64,000 nt of DNA. Origin: Gnetum montanum (lineage: Eukaryota; Streptophyta; Gnetopsida; Gnetales; Gnetaceae). Positions 44,484 through 57,554 of the stretch are shown here, in pieces. Within the stretch, counting starts at the first letter, position 1, and each line of letters starts with the position of its first letter. Made by a program: the position numbers and the translations under genes. The notes beneath the pieces are model-generated. The model did not search any database. It was not told the origin of the DNA and worked only from the letters and a program-made list of their open reading frames with translations. The stretch spans positions 14,610-78,609 of the forward strand of contig MNCI01026525.1 in assembly GCA_015680685.1 (NCBI GenBank), read 5' to 3'.

Positions 44484-45170
44484 AACAATTGTAGTGTAAG
44501 TTGAGAGGCTTGTGGTCTTTTTATGGATTTTGGTACAGAGGGAAGAGCCTAGGTTATCATTGTCATAGGTAGGCTAACCAATGAAAAGGAAGTTTACACT
44601 GGTATTTCTAGCACAAAGGGGAAAATGGTGTATGTGACCCTTGCATCACTTGGGATTCCACTTTGGGATATGCTAGCATGGAAAATGAATGAGAAATGGT
44701 TAAGACCACCAATGATGGCTATGCAGATCAAGGTTGCATGGAAAGAGAAATACAGGAGAAGAGAGGAGTTAATTGGGACATAGATTATGCTAGGTGTGCT
44801 ACTATAATGGGTGCTAGCCAAAACATGGTAGGGTAGACATAAGAAGAGGGTTGGGGAATTTTCCCCATGGACAAGGAATGAGAGCCTAAATTGGGTTTGA
44901 TGGCTTGGAAAGTAGAGTAGTGGAAAAGGCTTGCTAGGAAGTTGTCTAGTTCTAGTTTAGCTTCAAACTTATCCTACTCTTCATTATGATCCTTCAAGCT
45001 TGACTCCTCATCTTGCTCATCCATCTTATTTAAATGAGATAGAATGCATGTGTGAGTATTTCTTAAGGATATTTAATCATATGGGAAAGGAATATGCTTC
45101 TTCCTATTGTGTAGATCAACTCATTTTCATGTTTTGATTCAGCCTTTGCACATGGAACGAGCAAGCTAGC
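44484..45170. other. Unassigned flank of the copia insertion
   Basis: Expected to be the continuation of gypsy B (minus), but no gag motif is recognisable. A plus-strand stretch at about 44540-44780 (RAKVTIVIGRLTNEKEVYTG, then GKMVYVTLASLGIP) is open for ~80 codons and could be a fragment of an unknown coding sequence. Confidence 0.3.
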
Positions 45171-45365
45171 TTAGATTTTGGCATGGATGAAATTATAATA
45201 ATTTTCATCAATTACAGTAAAATCTGGGCTTTTCCTCCTTAGCATGAGCGATTGCCTATACTCAGCCATAGTAGGGTATTTTGGGTCATAAATCCTCACT
45301 ACATTTTGGCCTAATGTCATGTCTATCAAGTTAAGTGGCAAAACAATTGACTGGTTAGAAGACAT
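45171..45365 (-). pseudogene. Unrecognised ORF fragment
   Basis: 64 codons on the minus strand with a protein-like composition: NQSIVLPLNLIDMTLGQNVV, IYDPKYPTMAEYRQSLMLRR. It looks more like a real protein than its neighbours, but no family is recognised. It may be an exon of an element-borne gene. Confidence 0.25.
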
Positions 45366-48300
45366 TGATAAGGATTTTAATTTTGATTTACAAAATTTTT
45401 CAATAAATTAAATAAAAATTTTAGCAAGTGTAATTACCTAAGGTGTCAAGAGTAACAACCAGAAATCATTGGAACTTCAACTATAGGTATAGTGCATGTT
45501 GTAGTGGCAATTGTATGCATTATAGTTAGGAAAATGTGAGTTTTAGTATTTGTAAAACTAACTACACTAGCTTTGCTAGCAAGGGCTACATTGGAGGGGG
45601 GTCACCAATCAATTATCCTTCCTAAAAACACAACATTTAGGATACCCCCTCTTGAAATAAGTGTGTTGGTTTTCAAAAAGTAAATGTAAATTGCTACATT
45701 TTCCAAGAGCTACGCTAGAGTTTTGGAGGGGGCTTCGTTGGCTTTTGTCCACAAAATTTTACAACATGGGGTTTGGGTTTTTGGAGCAAAATCATGTTAG
45801 CCTTTACAACACACAAATGCAAGTTTTTATGAGTAAAAGTAGCAGGCTTTATAGGTAACCATGTTGGTTTTCAAAAATCTAGCAATTGCTATGAAAATTC
45901 TATGAACAACCAAATCAACTTCAATTGATATGTTGGTTGTAGGAAAATGAACATTAGCATTTCTTTTCTTGGCAAACATTTTATCTCAAAACTTCTTGGG
46001 GGGTTTTTAGCTAAGATCTATAGCATTAGTGAATAGGAGGATAAGGATTGTTTAATTTTTTGGTGCTGGAATTGCACTAGGAGTCTTAAATGTCTAGTTA
46101 GTTGCCAAATTGCTCTAAAAGTCTTACTAAATGCCAAAGGCTTTTTGGTTCTCAAGGCTACAAAAGGTTGTGAAGTTTTCTTAACCAAAAGAACTTGGAA
46201 CTCTAGAACTGTATAACCTATTCAAAATGTTTGAAATTAACCTTTATAGGTCTCATGGTTCCTAGTTTTGGCTACAAATTTCTACCATGATTTCTGATAG
46301 ATTGATTTGATTTGTAGGTGTTCAAAGCCATGATTTCCAATGTAGCTTTTAATTTATGATAAGTCTTGATGCACCCAAGCCACAAAAGCCATCCTACATA
46401 CCATAAATAGTAAATAGAATTTTCCAACTATGTTGGCTTCATCCATCTATACTGGCCTCATGGGAACTATGTTGGCATCTTGGGGTCCATGCTAAAATTT
46501 GTGCCTAGCTAGAATAATGAAACCCCAACCACTTCAATCCTAGCTTCATGAGGAAAGAGAAACCCCCGCAACCCCAATGTTGGCCTCACTAACAATTATG
46601 GCAACTATGCTAGCCACTACTAGGAAAATGAAAATCCAACATCTCCCACACTAGCTGTAAGTGGTTTTAGCATAGTTGTGGCTATGGCCCATATAAAACC
46701 CATGAAAATATCAATTTTGGTTCCCATGGCATTTTTAGCTTTTTCAAGCCCAAATATAGACATGACATGACTTTTTCCACTTAGGAAGTGAGGCTATGAT
46801 AACTTGTGAGGCATTTTTCGACCCTAAAAGTTTAACTATGTGATATTGCAGCTCATGGCCTATGAACTTTATGTTTTTATAATGAAATTCCAAGCTCAAG
46901 TTTAAGGGTGAAGGTTACAATGCCAAAAAGGTTGCAACATCCATTTTCTTGATGGTGTTTCAATGAGCATTTATGACATTGAGTGATCAAGTGGTAATAC
47001 AATATTACCTTCAAACTTCCTTCAATACTTTATTAGTGAAAAATAAAAGTGCAATTTGGATAATATGAGTCTAGATGTTAGTAGATCATCTTTAGTTGTT
47101 GTGGTACTTCATCTTCATTCTTAATGATTATGTTACATCCATTTACTAAAACATTAGTAGTTTAGGAATTAACCTTATAAAAAGAAGAAATTTTCCATTG
47201 ATAATTTTTTATTTAAATAACTTATTATTATTTTTAAATAACTAATTTTTGGAGGCTTTAACAATGAGTCTTGAATAATCTTGGCTCTCTAAAATACTAA
47301 AACTAGTCCCTAGTAATGATCCCAATGATGAGTAGTAGAGTAACTCCTATGCCTAACCATATAGATTACAAGTGTTCATAGATAATTTTGTCATATTATG
47401 TGGACTAAGATTAGTTTAAATGCCTAAGATAATTAATCATTAAATAGTTTGTTTCTATTTTTTTCAATTACACTTATGTAGAATTAATTCATACGGTTAA
47501 GTATGACTGAGGTACATGTTAAAAAGATTATTATTAAAATATTAAAATATTAAATTTCTAAACTATTTAATCTCAATGAAAGAAATAAATCACTCTAGCT
47601 TAGGCATGAAGCACTTGGTCCAAACTTGCACCATATACATCTTAAATATGCATCAACATTGTTGGGTTACCAAGTGTCGATTGTTAGGCATACTAAGTAG
47701 TACACCTGAGTAGTTTTACTTCTAATAATTTGACCTTCAATTACCACTACATCTAGATATTTTGAAAATTAACTAATATGCTAGAAAAATAGAAAATTAG
47801 CTATCTTCAGTTAATATGAGAAGATTACAATAGGATTTCATAACCCACAAATGTTCATCAATCACTCACAATACTCAAATGATATTGTAGAGCAAGAGGC
47901 TCTACAATCACATAATCATTATCCTCAATGCAAGGCATAACTAGAAGAGAATCTCTCCATAACTTAGGACTAAGATCTCAACACATAAGTAAGGAGACAA
48001 GAACACATAGGACAAACACACATAATTGGCCTTAAGATGCAACCATAAACATGCACGTTTTCAATGTGCTCTCATAACAACTCTTGCAAAAGCTCATCAA
48101 CTCATGATTATAAAACATAAAATAAATCTAATATTTATTACAATATAAGACAACAACCCTAGAAATCTTTCCCCAAGCTCAATTTCAAGATATCCTACTA
48201 TTTCGATCTTCTCTCAACTCTTCCTAGTTGTTTCCCAATTTGGAATTTCTAACTTAGAATTTTTCCTAGCCATACGGATCATCTTTGATTTTTTGTGGAT

Positions 48301-49238
48301 GTCTACTAAAAATTCTAAACATTTAGCTAAGATGTCTCCTGGGAGTGGGAAATAAACTATAAGATTTTAGTTACACTAGTAACTAAATGATATGATAGAT
48401 ATGGTGGTTGAATTGTATTTATAAGCATTTATTATGCTTGCATCAATGTTGATGCATTGACAAAATACATCATGTGTCAACATTGATGCATTGATGTGAC
48501 TAATTGAATTGATGTTTATCATGTGTATACATGTGAATGAATATAATTATAAATTTAGTTACGGACTACTATATTTGGATTCATTATTATATTAGTAACA
48601 AGGGTATCTTCTTGGTAATCCCAAGTCATAGAATTGATTCTACTAGATAGAACTAAGTTATAAATTTAAAATAAAAAATTCCATAAAAAAATTTGAAACT
48701 AGTTTCATGGATCTAAGGGATCAATTACACCTACTTTTTTGGTTTCCTCATCATCAAAACTAAGTATGGTTTTAACATTGAGCATCCAAGTTCAAGTACT
48801 TAAATGGCCTAAAACAACATTCTAAGACACATTTTCATCCTTCGAAGTCCTTCAAGGACCATCTCAATATGTAACCTAGCTTATGAGCTTCATTTTTAGT
48901 GATCCTAGAAAAGTTGAGAAATAAATTTTTTTTAATTGTCAAAGGTGATGCTAATGCAACATTAGTGTCACTCTTGGACCACTGACATTATGTTATCTTT
49001 AGTTGTAGATCATCCTATTTGTGTGACCTACACCAAAACTGCTTCTTAGGATTCAATTTGGCCCTATAGAATCTCAAATCACTCTTCCATAGTACTATTA
49101 GCATCATAGGAATGAAATTTGATCATTTTACTTGGTTGACCATAGGATTTAGAGATGAACATTTTTCTAACTTTAGGGCTAATGCTAATGCAGATACTAG
49201 CATTAGCACCAATGGCATCATCCCTACCACATCCATAA
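45366..49238. other. No gene recognised; old AT-rich sequence
   Basis: No ORF or motif above background. It has repeated phrases such as tgttggttttcaaaaa (about 45664 and 45863), an imperfect inverted motif around catcaatgttgatgcattga (48440-48510) and two AGATGTCT-like octamers near 48298 and 48333. Probably highly decayed repeats. Confidence 0.4.
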
Positions 49239-50131
49239 TGAAACACCATAGAGAAATTTTATATTATGCATAAAAAGTTTAAAAGCCAAGAATTTACATT
49301 GTAACTTGATAGGAATTTAAATGTAGAAATAATTACCTATTTTCCCATCAAAAGTCCTACCTTGTGACCTTATTGTAGCAAAATGAATTTCACAGTTCAC
49401 AAGTTGTAAATTTCATTTAAGCTAACATGCGAAGACTCAAAATGTAAATACATTGCCAAAATTAGCAACAAAAAGCCAAAAATATTGGTGGCATAGATGT
49501 TGGAGTTTCCACCATGAAAATAGCCCAAATGTATCATCAAATTTCGAAGAAAAAGTAGAAACATTGGTGGTCAAAACACTACACTTTTTGGGTAGTGAAA
49601 GTGCTAAATACATGATATATCAATGCCCAAAAAGTTAAAAACGTTGGTGATTCATACACTACATTTTTTGGGTGGTTAAAGTGTCAAATACATTGTATTT
49701 CATGCCCAAAATGTTAAAAAAATGTTGGTGTGCAATACGATGCAGATTTTGGCCATCAAATGGCATCAGAAATTTTATAGAAAATGTTAGAAATCAAGAA
49801 GAATCAAATCAAAAAGGAATAAGCATATTCATAGCCATACTAGAGAGATCCTATGGCAAGAAAAGTTCAAGAACAAATTAATTAGGGAAAGAAAAGTGTT
49901 GATTTGCTGGCAGAACATACTTTTCCATCTCCAATAGACTTCAAAGATATTTTTGTGTTCTAAGGCTCTTATAGTCCATGATTTGTATTCCCTAAACCTT
50001 TTCTTTTCATAGTGCATTTAATACAAAGTTGTAGTTTTCTTTGTTTTGCCACATTATTTTGTTCATTTCTCTATTCTTGGATCTAGTGCTTGAACCATTA
50101 TTTCATAAGTTTTTCATCTTATTTTACAACA
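49239..50131 (+). repeat. LTR 1 of gypsy B element
   Basis: 893 bp, TGAAACACCA to ACAACA. Similarity to 59715-60746 starts exactly at the TG and is clear over nearly the whole length. LTR 2 has an extra block at about 60300-60450. Confidence 0.7.
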
Positions 50132-50143
50132 TGGTAATAGAGC
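50132..50143 (+). promoter_or_regulatory. Primer-binding site after LTR 1
   Basis: TGGTAATAGAGC, close to the tRNA-Met site TGGTATCAGAGC, directly after the LTR's terminal CA. Confidence 0.6.
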
Positions 50144-50275
50144 TCCAAGTCCTTAAGAAATTGACAAGACTATTTGAGATTCTCTAGATTCTTTTTGAAA
50201 CCCATGGATTCAAGGTTAAATTTTTTTTCATGGAAATTTTTTGTTTTTCCAGCATTGAAGTTTTTCATCATTATA

Positions 50276-50823
50276 GTTTTTGATGTTAGAAGGAGGGCCT
50301 CTGCTTGAATTCTTCTTCAAAACCTATTGTCGAATACATTCCTTGCTTTTGCCTTTGGATCAACATATTTGAAATAGAAAATTTACTTTGGGTTTTCCCA
50401 AAACCCCAATGTGTAGAACCAAAATCATATTTTACCATAAAACAAAATTTTCCTAGAAATATTTTGATAGCATAGTTGTAGTGCTACCCTTCTTCCTTGC
50501 AAATCTATAGTTTCAAAAAATAAATTTTATCATTGTAGTGCCCACCATTGCCTCAACGCCCTACTCTAGGTAGTCTAAAAATTAATTTTTGAAGTTGCTA
50601 TGTGTATTGGTTTTCATATTTCTTATACATGCATCTTGTAATTTTCCTATGTTTCATTGCACATGTTGAAGCCCATTTCTTACTTTTCCAACATACCTAA
50701 TGTTACAAAATATTGTCAAGGATTTTTCATTTTTTTAGTAGTTGAACTTAATAAGTTGAAGTTTCATAACTTGAAACTGTAAGTACATTGGCACTTTAAC
50801 AAGTTGGAACTCTCAAAAGTTCA
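50276..50823. other. Element leader without recognised gene
   Basis: AT-rich. It has a short stretch reading ttgatgttagaaggagggcc (50279-50298) and otherwise no ORF. Confidence 0.35.
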
Positions 50824-51055
50824 CTTATAATGTTTTATAAGTTAGCTTATTACATTTTACAAGTTAGCTTATTACGTTTTATAAGTTATCTTATTACCTT
50901 TCATAAGTTATCTTATTACATTTTATAAGTTAGGTTACAATGTTTTACAAGTTATCTTATTATATTTTATAAGTTAGATCATTACATTATACAAGTTAGC
51001 TTATTACATTTTACAAGTTATATTATTACATTTTATAAAATAGCTTATTACATTG
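50824..51055 (+). repeat. 22 bp minisatellite, about 10 copies
   Basis: Imperfect tandem array of a unit close to aagttagcttattacatttta plus one base, alternating between ttataagtta and ttacaagtta variants, in the leader of the gypsy B element. A looser aagttg-type preamble begins near 50740. Confidence 0.8.
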
Positions 51056-51879
51056 GCCTTATACCTTCTATGTATTTTCACCATTGCATTGTTTTACCAC
51101 ACAACATCACACATATGGTTTTATACCAGGAGGCCATCCACATCTATAATCCCAAGGATCTAGCTATAATATAGTGAAAAGAGTCCTTTAAGTTAATGGA
51201 ACTAGAACTATCTTACACGAACATCAATGAAAAACATTATAACTTCATTTATGCTAAGATTCATGCTGGCCTACTTATCCCTTGTAAAGATTTGGAATTA
51301 AAAGATTAGTTTGAGATAATTCACAAAAATGGAAAGGAGTATTTTCCCTCTCCTTAAGATCAAATTGAAATAACTAGGTTTTATACCTATATGTTTGTGC
51401 AATTAGTAGACCAAGGTGAGGGAAGTGAGGAAGTTAGTTTAGACCAAAGCCAAGGAGACTAAGATGAGTTTGAGGTTGAGTATGAACCGATACATTCCTA
51501 GGAGACCTTATCCAATGATCTTCTCTAAACAAGAACCTCTTTCTTCTCTATGAACCAAGTTTTTCAACTTACCTCTTTCTATGATCACATCAATACCTTT
51601 TATAATGACATACTAGTCTTAAAAAGCTTTTTATTTTGTATCATTATTTACATCAATGCCTTTTATCTATTTCCCTCGTTTAGTATGACAATCACCTATG
51701 GTATTTATCATGTCCAATCCTTTCAGCATACCTATAGGCACCTCATCAAGACCTCAAACTTCACAAGTCTCCCATACCCCCTTTGTACCCTTTTTCTCTC
51801 ATGTCCTGACTCAAACATCCTTCTCCTTGCTTAACCCCCTACAATAGTAGTCACACAACCTCTCTTGTCTATACTAATG
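51056..51879 (+). pseudogene. Pre-gag region of the gypsy B element
   Basis: Short open stretches with an acidic segment (VDQGEGSEEVSLDQSQGD, DEFEVEYEPIHS) near 51400-51500. It probably encodes the gag N-terminus, now decayed; 51550-51834 is an ORF of low-complexity hydrophobic composition that I do not trust as coding. Confidence 0.3.
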
Positions 51880-53330
51880 CCTAATGTGTGGCCCCAAAAA
51901 AATTCAACCTCCTCCTCAACCATCAATACAAATATCATAACCTACAAGGATGCCCTAAGGCTTAGATCAAGCCTTCTAAATAATCCAAGACCTTATTGAA
52001 GAGCTACAAAATCTTAAAGCTAACATCACTCAAACAATAAAATTTATGAATTTCTACTAGGGTGATTTCATCAGTCCTACCATCCCTCAAATCACATTAC
52101 CCATAATCATGCATATACCTAACTTCATCAAATACAATGGTGAAGGGGATCCATATTTGCACTTAGTTACCTTCTACTTAGAGTGCCTTCTATTTCAATC
52201 TTGGCCTCATACGATACTACATATTTTCCCTATGTTCCTTAAGAAAAAGGCTTTAGATTGGTATCAAACTTTGCTTAAAGGTTTCATCTCTTCCCTTGAA
52301 GACCTAAGAAACCAAATTGTCAACTGCTTTAGATACAACTTGAAGCTAGATAGGACCAACTTATAAAGGTAAAGCATAGGTCACTTAATCCAATCTAAAG
52401 GTTCATTCAAAGGTGGAATTCAACACTCAATGAGATCCTTGAGCCTATCCTTGAAATCCACATTTTGGCTATCTTCAAGGAAGTAGTAAATAACTTCATC
52501 AAGTTAGAGGCCTAATCATTGACCTAAGTCCTTTTTGCAAACTAAGAACATCAAGAAAGAGGATGAGGCCAATTATGATCTAGCCTATGTGACCTTTAAA
52601 AACCAACACGTGAGAAGATATAGGGAGAAAATTATGCAAGAACAAATAACTATGGTTGAAGTATTCAAGGATACAAAATAAGAAGAAAGGTGAAGATCAC
52701 TGACATGCAACACATCTTTTGACTTGTCTCAACCATCTATCTTTTAGAATATTTTCTTTAAGACAATTGTATATAACATAAGAAAATATCTATGAAAGTT
52801 CATAAGAGACATGATCATCTTTGTGACATGGCTAAAGATCCAACAATAGTGATCAAAGATTATCCAAAATGATCAAAGTACTTCAAACTAAATAGGTTTT
52901 GCCATTATCATCAAATGGTTGGTCATGATACCAATTTCGTTTTGGCCTTGAAAGATGACCTCTAAAAGATTATTGACCATGGAGAGCTATTGTTGAACAA
53001 GCCCAACTCTCCAAGGAGCAATAAATTTTACACCATAGTCTTATTCACAACGACCAAATGGTCTAATCCTCCTAGAAAATTGTTTCTCATCAAGGTCCCA
53101 TTAGCTAGTTCTTAGCCATAGAACATAAATCCTAAATCCTCCTTCATCATCAAGGTACCATTAATTGTAGCTCCAAAGAATCCTTCCATCATACATGTCC
53201 CACCTTTAGTAATACTAACATCACAACCCAAACATGGCATTGCCAAACCTTTTAAGGCTAGAAAACCATTCATTATTAGAGTCCCTTCATCTTCAAAAAG
53301 CAAACCCATAACCAACCATGATCAAAGGTT
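51880..53330 (+). pseudogene. Gypsy family B gag
   Basis: Contains ITLPIIMHIPNFIKYNGEGD, FYLECLLFQSWP, FLKKKALDWYQTL (52109-52366), the retrotransposon gag core. After frame changes comes RFCHYHQMVGHDTNFVLALK and IIDHGELL near 52900-52990, the HYHxxxGHDT zinc-knuckle-like box, followed by a Pro/Ser-rich tail (VPLIVAPKNPSIIHVPPL). It is parallel to the minus-strand gag at 25410-23571. Confidence 0.65.
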
Positions 53331-53874
53331 ACATATAGTAACAAACAACTCAATGGTCAACAAGAGACCATCACCAAAGTAATGGTGATAAAAGCAACAT
53401 ATTGCAAAACCAACAACTAAGCCCACTAAAGGTAGCCAACAAAAAAAGGCTTGGAAAGAAGTTGACCAACCAAGGCCTATACCAAGATTAGCTACACCCA
53501 TGAATAAGGAACCCAAGACACATACATTGAAATATGAGCCAAAAACTCTAAGAAGCACGAAGGAAATTAAAACCATCAAGGCTAAAAGATCACATGCCAA
53601 GGGAAAGTATTTCCTTGTAACAATGAAAAAAGCTAGACAATCTTTGAAATAAAAGAACAAGTCATTGATCTTATATGATCTAGTTATGAATTGTCCCACT
53701 ACTAAGAATGTGTTAGATTAAGTGTTGACTACTACTCCTATGTGCAAAGATACATCTTCCAACAAAGAGTTCATCCACTTTGTCATTAAATTAGCTTCAC
53801 TTAGGGAAAATGGGCATCAACTCATGCGTAGCTTTTGTGAAAGTGAAGTAAAGATTGACTCATGAACTAATGAA

Positions 53875-54303
53875 TTGCTATCTACTTCTCTTCTCATTAC
53901 CATACATGTTGGTAAGTATAAGGTTCATCATGTCCATGTGGATGATGAGGCAATAATCAACATGATAACATTTACTATTGTAGAGAAACTAGGGTTAACC
54001 CAAAACATCCAAAAAACTACTACCTCAGCACTCAAGTCATTTAGCAAGTCACAAGTACTAGTTGAAGGTTCTATCTCCTTGGATTTTATAGCCAAAGAAC
54101 AATTTTCCACATCCACCAACCTCCTAGTAGTTGAAGAGACACTTGGTTTTAACTTGATCCTAGGAAGACCATGGTTGGCTAAGGTTCAAGTAATCTCATA
54201 TCTTATACATCAAGAGATTAACTTACTGTATGAGGATGGTGTAATTGTCATTTATGAGGACAACATGTTTCTACCATTTGCTAACATGTCAACATTAATT
54301 TAG
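53875..54303 (+). pseudogene. Gypsy family B aspartic protease
   Basis: 142 codons open: ITIHVGKYKVHHVHVDDEAI, IVEKLGLTQNIQKTT, LKSFSKSQVLVEGSISLDFI, ETLGFNLILGRPWLAKVQ. The retropepsin fold with the ILGRPWL segment is clear. The active-site DSG/DTG reads DDEA, so it is probably dead or diverged. The best-preserved ORF of this element. Confidence 0.75.
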
Positions 54304-55700
54304 GTTTAGAGGTGTAGTTTCAAGATGAAATTTCAGACACTCAAGTTGGGGCCAAAAATAATGACAATGTTAACAATGTCAAACCTACAACATTAAATGA
54401 TCGATGAAAACCCTTGTTGATGAAAAAAATTGTACAAAAGAAGCCCCTTGATGTATCAAAGATTGGGCAAGAAATACATCATAGACATCTTATCTCTTCA
54501 TTTGTCTTCTATAATTTGTTCACTCTTGCAACCTTTTATCATGTTTCATTGTTTATTATATCCTTATATGTTCTTTTAAGATTATCCTATACTTGCTAGA
54601 TGACTATGGCCATGGCTCAGCAAGGCCTAAAACTAGAAATACCACAACCCTACAAGGCCTAAAACTAGCAAGACAATGGCCTGCCAAGGCCTATAACTAA
54701 TAAGACCATGGCATGCCACAACTTAAAACTAGTGGCCTACTAGGGTCTAAAACTGGTAAATTTGTGGCCTCATTTTTCTTCTTATCTTTCTTATGTGTAC
54801 ATTATGACTTGTTTTCTTCCTTGCATTATGTGCAGTTTTCTCTTTACAAATTATGCCTCATTTTACATCATTACATTTCTCGTTTTTATTGTCAACACAT
54901 AATTTTGTAACCTTGTCATTTCAACTCATATCTTGTTACATGAAGAACATAAAATATCTAAAAATAATACAACCATAACCTTTGAATGTCAATCATAGTT
55001 GTATCCACCATAGACTAGGAGTATTGAAAAAATGATAGTGTATGATTCCTATCATAGCAGAACATATGGGTGTAATATCAACTACACCATGCTATTTAAG
55101 TGGGTTTTTACATTGTCTCTAATAGTTTACAAAAGAATATTCAAAATTTATAAACCATGGGTATAAATAAAAATCTAGCTATAGAACAATTCTTATAAGT
55201 TGAAAAAATGTGTATCTCACCTTATCGACTTCTATGCTCAAAAATGAAATAAAAAGCTATAGTTCTATTACAAGTTTACACATAGTCAATTAAGAACAAA
55301 ATAACTTGGGATCAGACAAATTTTCTTTGATTAACCATTGAAAGCTACCATATAAGTAGGACATAAAAAGATTGATAGATCCCTTACCTTGGTCTTGACA
55401 TATTAGCACCACATTTTTCTGATTAACATTTTTACCATATTGTATAGTTCTGCCATCTCTAAAACTAGGAAGTTCATAATATATGGTATGGACAACACAG
55501 AAAGAAAGGTAGTTGTGGAGAATTTCTACTTCCAATTTCAATGTAAACACAAAGAAGCCACTGGTACTAGATTTTAGAACATGTTATTTTATATTAACAT
55601 TAAAACTATCTCATTGTTTCAAGAAAAAGGCCCTATGTAGAGGCTACCAAAACTTTCAATGATACTTTGTTAATCCTAATACAAAGAGAGACCTACATCA
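54304..55700. other. No gene; includes a ~40 bp tandem repeat
   Basis: After the protease no RT is found. 54617-54755 holds about four imperfect ~40 bp units built on aaggcctaaaactag and caatggcctgc. The rest is AT-rich with no motif. The pol region appears deleted and replaced. Confidence 0.45.
54617..54755 (+). repeat. Imperfect ~40 bp tandem repeat, about 4 units
   Basis: Units share caaggcctaaaactag followed by a variable aagaccatggcctgc-like part. The later units decay to gggtctaaaactgg. Confidence 0.65.
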
Positions 55701-55865
55701 TGCATGGGCCACAAACAAAGAATTTTAAGTTACAACGACACAGGATGCATGCAAATGTTAGAATATAAATTTGTTTTTGTTGGCCATGGTTATCATGATA
55801 AAATTAAACTATGGTTATTAAAATAGTGGGTGGTTATCATTAGTTATTTAAAGGCCCCTTCACCA

Positions 55866-55880
55866 ATATAAAAGGGACCT
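55866..55880 (+). promoter_or_regulatory. TATA box upstream of the host-like fragment
   Basis: caatataaaaggga, with CT-rich sequence (about 55880-55960) after it as in plant 5' leaders. It suggests the fragment came with its own promoter region, or that an LTR-like promoter lies here. Confidence 0.4.
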
Positions 55881-56451
55881 CCCTCATCTCAATTCAAATC
55901 CATCACAAATATCCCCTTTCCATCCCACTTTTACATTCTTCTCCTATTGCATGAGAGAGAGGCTTTTTCTTGTTCTCTGCATGTGATGAAGAGAGAAGGT
56001 TGTTATCCCCATTTTTGATAATAAGATCCTTCTACATTTGCCCGTGGTTTTTTTCCCACTTTGGGGGTTTTCCAGGTAAAAGATTTGTGTCCATTGCTCT
56101 TTATTTTCATCTCATTTCATATTTTGCTGCAAGATCTGCTAACAGTTTTTGCATCTAAAGTATCCCTCAACTTCTTTGATTCATCCCCTTCAAGACGGAT
56201 GCAAACAAAAGGAATATCTAAAACAATGATTTCAACTAGTTAAGTAGAAAATCATAGAGAAGAATTGGAGATGATATTGTTACTGCAACAGCACGATTGG
56301 TAAAAGCATCAATTTTTGTCAGTTAAACAAACCCATGTGAATTGATCACACTTAAGAAGAGCAATAGCTGCTAAAAAAGGGAGACAGAATATGTCCAATC
56401 TAACAAATGTATTCTGCTTTTCGAGATGTTTTAGCGGCTTGTTGAATTCTC

Positions 56452-57057
56452 TTGGCCTCAGCAGCTGCCGCCATGCCTCTCCTACCTCGCCGCCATGTGT
56501 ATTGTGTGGAATTGCACCTGTGCGCATTGTGCAGAATTGCGCTGTGCACTCCGTATCATCATTGTGTTCATGGAGTCCAGCAAGCGGCTGCTAAACATAA
56601 AGAGAATGGGAAGAACTGCGAAGTTCCTCAGGGTATTTACGGGCCAATAGTGTAAATACTAAAAACCGTGGAATTGGAATCCGAGATTATTGAAGTAATG
56701 GCATCTTTGATGTCTGTTGCTATATGGCCAGAGGCTGCCATCAATTGCTGCATCAAAGCTTTCGGCGCTTTGGGGAATTTGATGCTCAGGCTCGATAGCA
56801 GTGCAGCTGTCAAGTTCTGTGTAGGTACGGGCTTTCTTTGTTCTATGGTGGAGCACCTTTGTCATCCCACGCATGATGACCAGTTTCTCCAAGTTCTTGC
56901 TGAGGCTTTTCATCTCTATGGTGAAGGGTTTGCCAAGATGTATGCTAAGGAGGGTGGGCTGAAGGCCATAGTAGCAACCATTTTGTCTGTTTTCTTTTCT
57001 GCAAACTGCCTAATTACCAAGCTCAAGCAGAAGCAGCTGGCGGAGCAAAAAGCGTAG
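56452..57057 (+). pseudogene. Host-like gene fragment, helical (ARM-like), possible retrocopy
   Basis: One frame from ATG 56452 to the stop at 57057 with a single internal stop (about 56653), 202 codons. N-terminus MASAAAAMPLLPRRHVYC; core IIEVMASLMSVAIWPEAAIN, KAFGALGNLMLRLDSSAAVK, LCHPTHDDQFLQVLAEAF; Lys/Gln-rich end. The amphipathic helices, spaced like armadillo/HEAT repeats, suggest an ARM-like protein, but I cannot name the family. GC is clearly higher than around it. A 28-A tract 470 bp downstream fits a polyadenylated retrocopy. Confidence 0.45.
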
Positions 57058-57526
57058 GGTCACCATGCTGGCAGAAAATACGTGCAAAAATCCTCATACC
57101 TTCCCTTGGCTATGTATCCTGCGCAGCCCCGTCTTGGGCTCTGCAGGCCAGCGAAGGGTCGTCCTTGCCCTTGCATCTCCCTGCAGCTCGCTCGTCCGTC
57201 CCACAGAGCACTAAACAATTCATATGGAGTTCCAAACATAATGTATAACAAAGATTGACCCAAAATAGTATTGAATACACCAAAGGAAAAAACTAGCGTT
57301 TCATCTCACATGTTGAGAATCTAAGATAATTAAGCCCTATACATCGGATCAACGTATATGCTAACGTATGAGTAATGAAATTAGAAATTTTCCTTTAGGA
57401 ACTTACCTATATATTGTCAGGTGAGCCCCATACTTTAGGACATTATATATGTCAATATATGAGCAATGGAATTAGAAATTTTTCATTCTAAATTTGACCA
57501 CACTTGCCTAGACTACACTAAATCTC

Positions 57527-57554
57527 AAAAAAAAAAAAAAAAAAAAAAAAAAAA
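57527..57554 (+). repeat. 28-base poly(A) tract
   Basis: An uninterrupted run of 28 A, 470 bp after the stop of the host-like fragment. It could be the tail of a processed retrocopy. atgggcc directly after it (57557) also occurs near 55705, a weak candidate target duplication. Confidence 0.7.

Noticed and set aside
51550-51834. 94-codon plus-strand ORF rich in Phe, Leu and Ile as a membrane protein
   Set aside because: T-rich DNA gives such ORFs by chance; it lies in the decayed pre-gag region.
53322-53699. 125-codon minus-strand hydrophobic ORF as a membrane protein
   Set aside because: It is antisense to the gag tail of the gypsy B element; the hydrophobicity reflects the complementary A-rich strand.
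56309-56913. Minus-strand ORFs opposite the host-like fragment
   Set aside because: Shadows of the plus-strand frame with implausible composition.
57060-57263. Minus-strand ORF of 67 codons in the GC-rich tail
   Set aside because: Overlaps the 3' flank of the host-like fragment; no domain, and high GC alone lengthens chance ORFs.
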